Shown here: piece by piece, positions 11,681 to 19,463 of the stretch
Layout: each line of letters starts with the position of its first letter
Position numbering within the stretch: position 1 is the stretch's first letter
Assembly (NCBI RefSeq): GCF_002269505.1
Contig: NZ_NQKQ01000020.1
Span: forward strand, 27,651-91,650
Reading direction: 5' to 3'
Length of the DNA: 64,000 bases
From: Pseudomonas fragi
GTDB taxonomy: Bacteria; Pseudomonadota; Gammaproteobacteria; Pseudomonadales; Pseudomonadaceae
Made by a program: the position numbers and the translations under genes
The notes under the pieces: generated by a model
The model's input: the letters and a program-made list of their open reading frames with translations, nothing else
Database searches by the model: none
Told to the model about the DNA's origin: nothing

Positions 11681-13597
11681 TTGAACGATATGGCAAAGAA
11701 TCTGATCCTGTGGTTGATCATCGCCGCTGTCCTGGTGACAGTGATGAACAACTTCTCCAGTCCAAACGAGCCACAAACCCTCAACTATTCCGACTTCATC
11801 CAGCAAGTTAAGGATGGCAAGGTCGAGCGCGTTGCCGTGGATGGCTACGTGATTACCGGCAAACGCAGCGATGGCGATACCTTCAAAACCATCCGTCCGG
11901 CCATTCAGGACAACGGTTTGATCGGTGACCTGGTGGATAACCACGTAACCGTTGAAGGCAAACTGCCTGAGCAACAAAGCATCTGGACCCAGTTGCTGGT
12001 TGCGAGCTTCCCGATCCTGGTGATTATTGCGGTCTTCATGTTCATGATGCGCCAGATGCAGGGCGGTGCCGGCGGTAAAGGCGGCCCGATGAGCTTTGGC
12101 AAGAGCAAGGCGCGGCTGCTGTCGGAAGACCAGGTCAAGACGACTCTGGCTGACGTGGCAGGTTGCGATGAAGCCAAGGAAGAAGTGGGCGAGCTGGTTG
12201 AGTTCCTGCGTGATCCGGGCAAGTTCCAGCGCCTGGGTGGTCGCATTCCTCGCGGCGTGCTGATGGTGGGACCGCCTGGTACCGGTAAAACCCTGATCGC
12301 CAAGGCGATTGCGGGTGAGGCCAAGGTACCGTTCTTCACGATTTCCGGTTCCGACTTTGTTGAAATGTTCGTGGGCGTTGGCGCAAGCCGTGTTCGTGAC
12401 ATGTTTGAGCAGGCGAAAAAACACGCACCTTGCATCATCTTTATCGATGAAATCGACGCTGTCGGCCGTCACCGTGGCAACGGTATGGGTGGTGGTCACG
12501 ATGAGCGTGAGCAGACCCTTAACCAGTTGCTGGTTGAGATGGACGGCTTTGAGATGAACGACGGCATCATCGTGATTGCCGCCACTAACCGTCCTGACGT
12601 ACTTGACCCTGCGCTGTTGCGTCCAGGTCGTTTTGACCGTCAGGTCGTGGTGGGCTTGCCGGACATTCGTGGTCGCGAGCAGATTCTCAAGGTGCACATG
12701 CGTAAAGTGCCAATGGGCGATGATGTCCAGCCGGCTGTTATTGCGCGTGGTACGCCGGGCTTCTCGGGTGCCGATCTGGCCAACCTGGTGAACGAAGCTT
12801 CCCTGTTCGCAGCGCGTACCGGCAAGCGTGTTGTTGAAATGAAAGAGTTCGAGCTGGCCAAAGACAAGATCATGATGGGCGCCGAGCGCAAATCGATGGT
12901 CATGTCGGATAAAGAAAAGCGCAACACGGCCTATCACGAAGCGGGTCACGCTATCGTTGGTCGCGTAGTGCCTGAGCATGACCCGGTTTACAAGGTGTCG
13001 ATCATTCCTCGTGGCCGCGCCCTGGGCGTGACCATGTTCCTGCCGGAAGAAGATCGCTACAGCCTGTCCAAGCGTGCGCTGATCAGCCAGATCTGCTCGC
13101 TCTATGGTGGCCGTATCGCTGAAGAGATGACCCTGGGTTTCGACGGTGTGACCACCGGCGCTTCCAACGACATCATGCGAGCCAGCCAGATTGCCCGCAA
13201 CATGGTGACCAAATGGGGCTTGTCCGAGAAGCTCGGCCCGCTGATGTATGCCGAGGACGAAGAGTCCTATCTGGGTCGTGGTGGCGGTCAGTCTGCAAGC
13301 GTATCGGGCGAGACAGCCAAGCTGATCGACTCCGAAGTGCGCAGCATCATTGATCAGTGCTACAACACGGCCAAGCAGATCCTGACAGAAAACCGCGACA
13401 AGCTGGATGCAATGGCAGACGCGTTGATGAAGTACGAAACGATCGATGCCGATCAGATCGACGACATCATGGCGGGTCGTCCGCCACGCGAGCCTCGTGA
13501 CTGGGAAGATGGCAACTCGGGTACCCCGACTGCCCCTACGCTGGATAAAACCGAGCGCCCGGAAACACCTATCGGCGGCCCTGCTGCTGATCAATAA
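11681..13597 (+). CDS. ftsH: FtsH ATP-dependent zinc metalloprotease
   Basis: This inner-membrane AAA+ protease degrades unstable regulators such as sigma-32 and LpxC and misassembled membrane proteins. It has 638 residues. Transmembrane segments lie at about 8-24 and 105-127 and flank a periplasmic domain. Walker A GPPGTGKT is near 197, Walker B FIDEIDAVG follows, and the zinc site HEAGH is near 419. The start is taken as TTG because AGAGGG (11668-11673) lies 7 nt before it. An ATG three codons downstream (MAKNLILWL) is the alternative. Confidence 0.96.
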   Translation: MNDMAKNLILWLIIAAVLVTVMNNFSSPNEPQTLNYSDFIQQVKDGKVERVAVDGYVITGKRSDGDTFKTIRPAIQDNGLIGDLVDNHVTVEGKLPEQQSIWTQLLVASFPILVIIAVFMFMMRQMQGGAGGKGGPMSFGKSKARLLSEDQVKTTLADVAGCDEAKEEVGELVEFLRDPGKFQRLGGRIPRGVLMVGPPGTGKTLIAKAIAGEAKVPFFTISGSDFVEMFVGVGASRVRDMFEQAKKHAPCIIFIDEIDAVGRHRGNGMGGGHDEREQTLNQLLVEMDGFEMNDGIIVIAATNRPDVLDPALLRPGRFDRQVVVGLPDIRGREQILKVHMRKVPMGDDVQPAVIARGTPGFSGADLANLVNEASLFAARTGKRVVEMKEFELAKDKIMMGAERKSMVMSDKEKRNTAYHEAGHAIVGRVVPEHDPVYKVSIIPRGRALGVTMFLPEEDRYSLSKRALISQICSLYGGRIAEEMTLGFDGVTTGASNDIMRASQIARNMVTKWGLSEKLGPLMYAEDEESYLGRGGGQSASVSGETAKLIDSEVRSIIDQCYNTAKQILTENRDKLDAMADALMKYETIDADQIDDIMAGRPPREPRDWEDGNSGTPTAPTLDKTERPETPIGGPAADQ

Positions 13598-13605
13598 GGC
13601 TTGAA

Positions 13606-14457
13606 ATGACTTCTGTTCAGTCCTCAACCCGGTTGCCTTGCGGCAACCGGGTTCTTGATTTGGCCCATACGCATGTTATGGGCATCCTCAATGTCACCCC
13701 AGACTCCTTCTCCGATGGCGGCCGCTTTGCACCGCTGGATGCGGCTCTGCGCCATGCAGAGGCGATGGTTTTGGCCGGTGCGACCCTGATTGATGTTGGC
13801 GGCGAATCAACGCGCCCCGGAGCGCCTGTGGTCTTCCCGCAGGCAGAGCTCGACCGGGTTGCGCCGGTTGTCGAGCGCATTGCCCGGGAACTGGATGTAA
13901 TTATTTCGGTCGATACATCCGCGCCAATGGTCATGACCGAGGTTGCGCGCCTTGGGGCGGGCTTGATCAATGATGTGCGCTCGCTGCGCCGTGAAGGTGC
14001 CCTGCAGGCTGCTGCAGCCACCGGCCTGCCGGTGTGTCTGATGCATATGCTCGGTGAGCCCGGCGATATGCAGGACAACCCGCATTACGAAGATCTGGTA
14101 GGTGAGGTGTCGGGGTTTCTGGCTGACAGCATGGCGCGTTGTGCGGCGGCTGGCATCGGGCCTGAGCGCATCGTGCTGGACCCGGGTTTTGGTTTTGCCA
14201 AAACCTTGCAACACAATTTGAGCCTGTTCAAGCATATGGAAGCCCTGCATGCGTTGGGTCGGCCTTTGCTGGTGGGCGTGTCACGTAAAAGCATGGTCGG
14301 GCAGACACTGAACCGGCCAGTTGCAGAGCGGCTCTATGGCAGTCTGGCTCTTGCGGCATTGGCGATGACCAAGGGGGCGCGCATATTGCGTGTCCATGAT
14401 GTTGCCGAAACAGTTGATGTGGTACGGATGATCGCAGCGGTAGATGCCGCCGACTAA
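13606..14457 (+). CDS. folP: dihydropteroate synthase
   Basis: FolP joins p-aminobenzoate to hydroxymethyl-dihydropterin pyrophosphate in folate synthesis and is the sulfonamide target. It has 283 residues. The two family signatures are clear: GILNVTPDSFSDGGRF near the N-terminus and the glycine-rich DPGFGFAKT near 185. It starts 8 nt after ftsH and is followed 16 nt later by glmM. The ftsH-folP-glmM order is widely conserved in gammaproteobacteria and suggests one transcript. Confidence 0.96.
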   Translation: MTSVQSSTRLPCGNRVLDLAHTHVMGILNVTPDSFSDGGRFAPLDAALRHAEAMVLAGATLIDVGGESTRPGAPVVFPQAELDRVAPVVERIARELDVIISVDTSAPMVMTEVARLGAGLINDVRSLRREGALQAAAATGLPVCLMHMLGEPGDMQDNPHYEDLVGEVSGFLADSMARCAAAGIGPERIVLDPGFGFAKTLQHNLSLFKHMEALHALGRPLLVGVSRKSMVGQTLNRPVAERLYGSLALAALAMTKGARILRVHDVAETVDVVRMIAAVDAAD

Positions 14458-14473
14458 GAATGATGGAGCACTT

Positions 14474-15811
14474 ATGACAAAGAAGTATTTTGGCACCGAC
14501 GGTATTCGTGGTCGGGTCGGCGTTTATCCGATTACCCCTGACTTTATGCTCAAGTTGGGCTGGGCAGCGGGCATGGCGTTTCGCAGCAAAGGTGCTTGCC
14601 GCATTCTGGTAGGCAAGGACACGCGTATTTCGGGCTACATGTTTGAGTCGGCCCTTGAGGCCGGTTTGTCGGCTGCCGGGGCTGATGTGATGCTGCTGGG
14701 GCCTATGCCCACGCCGGCCATTGCCTACCTGACACGTACCTTCCATGCGGAAGCGGGTATCGTGATCAGCGCTTCGCACAATCCCCATGACGATAATGGC
14801 ATCAAGTTCTTTTCCGGCGAGGGCACCAAGCTGCCTGATGACGTTGAACTGATGATTGAAGAGTTGCTGGATGCGCCGATGACGGTTGTCGATTCCGACA
14901 AGCTCGGCAAGGTCTCGCGGATCAATGATGCACCGGGCCGCTATATCGAATTCTGCAAAAGCAGCGTACCAAGCAGTACCAAATTCAGCGGTATGAAGAT
15001 TGTTCTCGACTGCGCCCACGGTGCGACCTACAAGGTTGCGCCAAGTGTTTTCAAAGAGCTGGGTGCTCAAGTCGTTGTGCTGTCGGCTCAGCCTGATGGC
15101 CTGAATATCAACGAAAACTGCGGTTCGACTCATATGGGTCAGTTGCAGGCTGCCGTGGTGGCTGAAGGTGCGGACCTGGGTATTGCCTTTGATGGCGACG
15201 GTGACCGCGTGCTGATGGTTGACCACACCGGTGCCGTGGTAGATGGCGATGAGCTGTTGTTTATCATTGCCCGTGACTTGCACGAGCGTGGCAAATTGCA
15301 GGGTGGCGTTGTCGGTACGCTGATGAGCAACCTTGGCCTGGAGCTGGCATTGGCTGACCTGGGTATTGAGTTCGTGCGCGCCAATGTCGGCGACCGTTAT
15401 GTGATCGCAGCCCTGCAAGAGCGTAACTGGCTGGTGGGTGGTGAAAACTCCGGGCATATCGTTTGCTTCCAGCACACCACGACTGGCGATGCGATCATCG
15501 CGGCGCTTCAGGTGTTGCTGTCGTTGCGTCGTCGCGACGAAAGCCTGGCCCAGTCGCGTCAGGCGCTGCGCAAGTGCCCGCAAGTACTGTTGAACGTACG
15601 TTTCGCGGGTGGCGTTGACCCTGTCGAGCATCCGGCGGTCAAAGAGGCGTGCGCGCGAGTGACGGCGGCCATGAACGGTCGTGGTCGCGTGTTGTTGCGC
15701 AAGTCTGGAACAGAGCCTTTGGTGCGTGTAATGGTCGAAGGCGATGACGAAAACATGGTTCGCGACTATGCCGAAGAGCTGGCAAAACTGGTAAGTGAAG
15801 TTTGTGCCTGA
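14474..15811 (+). CDS. glmM: phosphoglucosamine mutase
   Basis: GlmM converts glucosamine-6-phosphate to glucosamine-1-phosphate for UDP-GlcNAc, and so for peptidoglycan and LPS. It has 445 residues. The phosphoserine is Ser101 in ISASHNPHDD, the metal loop is DGDGDR near 240, and the sugar-binding GGENSGH and phosphate-binding RKSGTEPLVRVM motifs are present. The start giving MTKKYFGTDGIRG is conserved and preceded by GGAG. An upstream in-frame ATG at 14444 overlaps folP and is not used. Confidence 0.97.
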   Translation: MTKKYFGTDGIRGRVGVYPITPDFMLKLGWAAGMAFRSKGACRILVGKDTRISGYMFESALEAGLSAAGADVMLLGPMPTPAIAYLTRTFHAEAGIVISASHNPHDDNGIKFFSGEGTKLPDDVELMIEELLDAPMTVVDSDKLGKVSRINDAPGRYIEFCKSSVPSSTKFSGMKIVLDCAHGATYKVAPSVFKELGAQVVVLSAQPDGLNINENCGSTHMGQLQAAVVAEGADLGIAFDGDGDRVLMVDHTGAVVDGDELLFIIARDLHERGKLQGGVVGTLMSNLGLELALADLGIEFVRANVGDRYVIAALQERNWLVGGENSGHIVCFQHTTTGDAIIAALQVLLSLRRRDESLAQSRQALRKCPQVLLNVRFAGGVDPVEHPAVKEACARVTAAMNGRGRVLLRKSGTEPLVRVMVEGDDENMVRDYAEELAKLVSEVCA

Positions 15812-15877
15812 ATTCGGCTTGCCAGCTTTGATTTGGTTGGGTAACATCTGCGCCCACTTTGACCGACGAGGTAAAGC

Positions 15878-16633
15878 ATGCGTCGCACTATGGTAGCTGG
15901 TAACTGGAAGATGCACGGTACCCGCGCCAGCGTCGCTGAGCTGATCGACGGTCTGCGTGGTCTGGTCTTGCCAAACGATGTTGATGTTGCAGTATTTCCG
16001 CCTCAGCTGTTTATTGATCGTGTGATCAATGGCTTGCAAGGCGCAGCGATTTCGGTCGGTGCTCAGGATGCTGCAGTGGAGTCGGGGCAGGGCGCTCTGA
16101 CTGGCGAGATTTCATCGAGCCAGTTGGCAGATGCAGGTTGCAAGCTTGTACTTGTAGGTCACTCCGAGCGCCGCCAGATACTGGGTGAGCAGGATGAGAC
16201 ACTCAATCGCAAGTTTGCAGCGGCCCAAGCCTCTGGCTTGACGCCAGTGCTGTGCATAGGGGAGACCCTGGAGCAGCGCGAAGCGGGACAAACGCTTGAA
16301 GTGGTAGAGCGTCAGCTGAATGCCGTGATTGACGAGTTTGGCATTGATGCTTTTGTAAATGCCGTGATTGCATACGAGCCGGTCTGGGCCATAGGCACCG
16401 GACTGACCGCATCACCACAGCAGGCGCAAGATGTGCATGCGGCCATTCGCGCACAACTGGCGCAAAAGAATTCTGAAGTGGCACAAGGTGTGCGGCTTCT
16501 ATACGGCGGCAGCGTGAAGGCGGCCAATGCGGTCGAACTGTTCAGCATGCCGGATATCGATGGGGGACTCATTGGCGGGGCTTCCCTGAATGCAGATGAG
16601 TTCGGTGCGATCATTCGTGCCGCAGGAAACTGA
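15878..16633 (+). CDS. tpiA: triosephosphate isomerase
   Basis: TpiA interconverts dihydroxyacetone phosphate and glyceraldehyde-3-phosphate. It has 251 residues. Catalytic residues are all present: Asn9 and Lys11 in GNWKMHG, His95 in VGHSERR, Glu167 in AYEPVWAIGTG, and the phosphate-binding YGGSVKAAN loop. A CGAGGTAAAGC ribosome-binding site precedes the ATG. secG follows after 2 nt, so the two are translated from one message. Confidence 0.98.
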   Translation: MRRTMVAGNWKMHGTRASVAELIDGLRGLVLPNDVDVAVFPPQLFIDRVINGLQGAAISVGAQDAAVESGQGALTGEISSSQLADAGCKLVLVGHSERRQILGEQDETLNRKFAAAQASGLTPVLCIGETLEQREAGQTLEVVERQLNAVIDEFGIDAFVNAVIAYEPVWAIGTGLTASPQQAQDVHAAIRAQLAQKNSEVAQGVRLLYGGSVKAANAVELFSMPDIDGGLIGGASLNADEFGAIIRAAGN

Positions 16634-16635
16634 AA

Positions 16636-17019
16636 ATGCTGGATAACGTCGTAACTGTGTTTCATCTGTTGACAGCATTGGGTGTAATTGCCCTGGTTTT
16701 GCTGCAACAGGGCAAGGGAGCGGATGCTGGAGCATCTTTCGGCGCAGGTGCATCAAATACTGTGTTCGGAAGCCAAGGTTCCTCTACCTTTCTTAGTAAG
16801 TTTACTGCTATACTTGCCGCAGGTTTTTTCATAACCAGCTTAGGGTTAGGTTACTTTGCTAAAGAGAAAGCTGAACAGCTGACTCAAGTAGGTTTGCCAA
16901 ATCCAGCGGTGTTGGAAGTTCCAGTGCAAAAGCCGGCTTCAGATGATGTTCCGGTGCTTCAAGAGCAAAAGTCGGCAACTCCTGCGACTGACGTACCTCC
17001 AGCTCAAGAGCAAAAGTAA
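16636..17019 (+). CDS. secG: SecG preprotein translocase subunit
   Basis: SecG is the small accessory subunit of the SecYEG channel. It has 127 residues. Two transmembrane helices (about 4-22 and 53-74) flank the conserved GKGADAGASFGAGASNTVFG loop. The C-terminal 45 residues are a low-complexity tail rich in Pro, Gln and Lys (repeated QEQK), typical in position but poorly conserved in sequence. A tRNA-Leu gene starts 29 nt after the stop, matching the secG-leuU arrangement of E. coli. Confidence 0.95.
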   Translation: MLDNVVTVFHLLTALGVIALVLLQQGKGADAGASFGAGASNTVFGSQGSSTFLSKFTAILAAGFFITSLGLGYFAKEKAEQLTQVGLPNPAVLEVPVQKPASDDVPVLQEQKSATPATDVPPAQEQK

Positions 17020-17048
17020 AACGGGTTTCATGATGTAAACGTTGTATT

Positions 17049-17134
17049 GCCGAGGTGGTGGAATTGGTAGACACGCAACCTTGAGGTGGTTGTGCCCATA
17101 GGGTGTAGGGGTTCGAGTCCCCTTCTCGGTACCA
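17049..17134 (+). tRNA. tRNA-Leu (anticodon GAG)
   Basis: This is an 86-nt class II tRNA with encoded CCA. The acceptor arm is GCCGAGG/TCTCGGT, the anticodon stem CAACC/GGTTG closes the loop TTGAGGT with GAG at 17083-17085, the variable arm is long, and the T-loop is TTCGAGT. It closely resembles E. coli leuU, which also follows secG. No separate promoter is obvious, so it is probably co-transcribed with secG. Confidence 0.96.
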
Positions 17135-17146
17135 ATTATCAAGAAT

Positions 17147-17170
17147 GCCCGCAGTAGCGGGCTTTCTTGT
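17147..17170 (+). terminator. intrinsic terminator after tRNA-Leu
   Basis: GCCCGC-agta-GCGGGC followed by TTTCTTGT. It closes the glmM-tpiA-secG-tRNA-Leu transcript. Confidence 0.8.
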
Positions 17171-17185
17171 ATGTGGAAGGTTAGA

Positions 17186-17214
17186 TTGACCCGTCAAGGG
17201 ATCAACCGTATACT
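17186..17214 (+). promoter_or_regulatory. sigma-70 promoter of the initiator tRNA
   Basis: TTGACC (17186-17191) and TATACT (17209-17214) are 17 nt apart, a strong housekeeping promoter. The tRNA begins 16 nt after the -10 box. Confidence 0.75.
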
Positions 17215-17230
17215 TCCGCTCCAGCTTTGT

Positions 17231-17307
<77 letters not shown>

Positions 17308-17317
17308 GTTTCAGCGG

Positions 17318-17339
17318 AGCCCCTTTTCAGGGGCTTTTT
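17318..17339 (+). terminator. intrinsic terminator after tRNA-fMet
   Basis: AGCCCCT-tttc-AGGGGCT with a run of T. It lies 10 nt after the tRNA CCA. Confidence 0.85.
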
Positions 17340-17385
17340 GTTAGCTGGACACTTTATAGCGTCGGTATTCAACGACGTTTCAGAG

Positions 17386-17407
17386 ATGGGCGCTTCGCCC
17401 ATTTTTT
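17386..17407 (+). terminator. terminator-like hairpin in the rimP leader
   Basis: ATGGGCG-ctt-CGCCCAT followed by TTTTT lies 41 nt before the rimP start. It is the third terminator-like hairpin in the 314 nt between tRNA-Leu and rimP. It could be a second terminator of the tRNA unit or an attenuator for the rimP-nusA operon. Confidence 0.65.
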
Positions 17408-17448
17408 CATTTTGCACAGCATGCACAAACATGCACTAGGGGGTTCAG

Positions 17449-17907
17449 GTGTCGAGCAAGCTAGAACAGTTGCAGGACTTGTTGGCCCCGGTGGTCGTGG
17501 CCCTTGGCTATGAATGCTGGGGTATTGAATTTTCGGCTCAAGGCCGCCATTCAATGTTGCGTGTGTATATCGACAAGGAAGGCGGCGTACTGGTGGATGA
17601 CTGCGCAATCGTGAGTCGTCAGATCAGCGGCGTTCTGGATGTCGAAGATCCTATCGCTGTTGAATACACCCTTGAAGTTTCTTCTCCTGGCATGGAACGC
17701 CCGCTGTTCACTCTTGAACAGTTTGCCCAATTTGTCGGTGAGCAAGTGAAGATCAAGCTGCGCTCGCCTTTTGAAGGGCGACGTAACTTTCAGGGCCTTC
17801 TGCGCGGCGTAGAAGAGCAGGACATCGTGGTGCAGGTTGAAGACCATGAGTTCCTGTTGCCGATCGATATGATCGACAAGGCCAACATTATTCCCAGTTT
17901 TGACTGA
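17449..17907 (+). CDS. rimP: ribosome maturation factor RimP
   Basis: RimP acts in 30S subunit assembly. It has 152 residues, with the N-terminal alpha/beta domain carrying the family segment LEVSSPGMERPLF near 77-89 and a C-terminal Sm-like barrel. The start is GTG, supported by AGGGGG just upstream. It is the first gene of the conserved rimP-nusA-infB-rbfA-truB cluster; in E. coli NusA autoregulates this operon. Confidence 0.95.
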   Translation: MSSKLEQLQDLLAPVVVALGYECWGIEFSAQGRHSMLRVYIDKEGGVLVDDCAIVSRQISGVLDVEDPIAVEYTLEVSSPGMERPLFTLEQFAQFVGEQVKIKLRSPFEGRRNFQGLLRGVEEQDIVVQVEDHEFLLPIDMIDKANIIPSFD

Positions 17908-17954
17908 GACGCGGATCCCGCGGATCCAATGGCTTGCGAAAGGCGAGGCGTACG

Positions 17955-19436
17955 ATGAGCAAAGAAGTACTGCTGGTTGTTGAGTCGGTGTCCAATGAAA
18001 AGGGCGTACCGGCAAACGTTATTTTTGAAGCGCTGGAGCTGGCTCTGGCCACCGCTACTAAAAAGCGTTTTGAAGACGAAGTCGAACTGCGTGTGGAAAT
18101 CAATCGCCACACCGGTAACTATGAGACTTTCCGTCGCTGGACTGTGGTCGAAGACGAAGATCTGGATGATCCAGCATACGAGTTGGCTGTAGACCAGGCC
18201 CAGGCGAAACAGCCAGGCGCGAAAGCCGGCGATATTATCGAAGAGAAAATCGATTCTATCGAATTCGGTCGGATTGCTGCACAGACGGCCAAACAGGTCA
18301 TCGTGCAAAAAGTTCGCGAAGCCGAGCGTGCTCAAGTAGTCGATGCCTATCGTGAGCGTCTGGGCGAAATCATTTCCGGCACCGTTAAAAAGGTGACCCG
18401 CGACAATGTGATCGTTGACCTGGGTAACAACGCTGAAGCGTTGCTGGCCCGTGAAGACATCATTTCGCGTGAGACTTTCCGTGTTGGCGTACGCCTTCGC
18501 GCATTGCTCAAGGAAATCCGCACTGAAAACCGCGGTCCACAGCTGATCCTGTCGCGTACTGCGCCAGAGATGCTGATCGAACTGTTCCGCATTGAAGTGC
18601 CAGAAATCTCCGAAGGCCTGATCGAAGTGATGGCGGCCTCCCGCGATCCTGGATCACGCGCTAAAATAGCCGTTCGCTCGAAAGACAAACGCATTGATCC
18701 GCAAGGTGCCTGCATCGGTATGCGCGGTTCGCGCGTCCAGGCAGTGTCCGGCGAATTGGGCGGAGAGCGAGTGGATATCGTCCTTTGGGATGACAACCCG
18801 GCGCAGTTCGTGATCAACGCAATGTCGCCAGCAGAAGTGGCGGCTATTATCGTCGACGAAGATGCCCATGCAATGGACATCGCCGTTGGCGCAGACAATC
18901 TGGCCCAGGCGATTGGTCGCGGCGGTCAGAACGTACGTCTGGCCAGCCAGTTGACCGGCTGGACCCTGAACGTGATGACCGAATCGGACATCCAGGCCAA
19001 GCAGCAAGCAGAAACCGGCGATATCCTGCGCAACTTCATCGAAGAGCTGGAAGTTGATGAAGACCTGGCGCAGGTACTGGTTGATGAAGGCTTTACTAGC
19101 CTGGAAGAGATTGCCTACGTACCGGTGGAGGAAATGCTCAACATCGATGGCTTTGACGAAGATACCGTCAACGAGCTTCGCGCTCGCGCCAAGGATCGAC
19201 TGTTGACTAAAGCCATCGCTACTGAGGAAAAGCTGGCAGACGCCCATCCGGCCGAAGACCTGCTCTCGCTTGAGGGTATGGACAAGGATTTGGCGATGGA
19301 ACTGGCGGTGCGCGGCGTAATTACCCGCGAAGACCTGGCCGAGCAGTCTATTGACGACCTGCTCGACATCGACGGCATTGACGATGATCGTGCCGGCAAG
19401 TTGATCATGGCCGCCCGAGCCCATTGGTTCGAGTAA
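17955..19436 (+). CDS. nusA: transcription factor NusA
   Basis: NusA binds RNA polymerase and controls pausing, termination and antitermination. It has 493 residues: an N-terminal polymerase-binding domain (1-130), S1 (about 135-200), KH1 and KH2 (200-345, including IGMRGSRVQ and IGRGGQNVRLAS), and two C-terminal acidic repeat domains (about 360-493) with the LxxLLDIDGIDDDRA pattern. I start at ATG giving MSKEVLLVVESVSNEK, preceded by GAGGCG. An upstream in-frame start at 17934 is unsupported. Confidence 0.97.
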   Translation: MSKEVLLVVESVSNEKGVPANVIFEALELALATATKKRFEDEVELRVEINRHTGNYETFRRWTVVEDEDLDDPAYELAVDQAQAKQPGAKAGDIIEEKIDSIEFGRIAAQTAKQVIVQKVREAERAQVVDAYRERLGEIISGTVKKVTRDNVIVDLGNNAEALLAREDIISRETFRVGVRLRALLKEIRTENRGPQLILSRTAPEMLIELFRIEVPEISEGLIEVMAASRDPGSRAKIAVRSKDKRIDPQGACIGMRGSRVQAVSGELGGERVDIVLWDDNPAQFVINAMSPAEVAAIIVDEDAHAMDIAVGADNLAQAIGRGGQNVRLASQLTGWTLNVMTESDIQAKQQAETGDILRNFIEELEVDEDLAQVLVDEGFTSLEEIAYVPVEEMLNIDGFDEDTVNELRARAKDRLLTKAIATEEKLADAHPAEDLLSLEGMDKDLAMELAVRGVITREDLAEQSIDDLLDIDGIDDDRAGKLIMAARAHWFE

Positions 19437-19463
19437 TTAGGCGCGGCCTGAGGAGAGAAATGC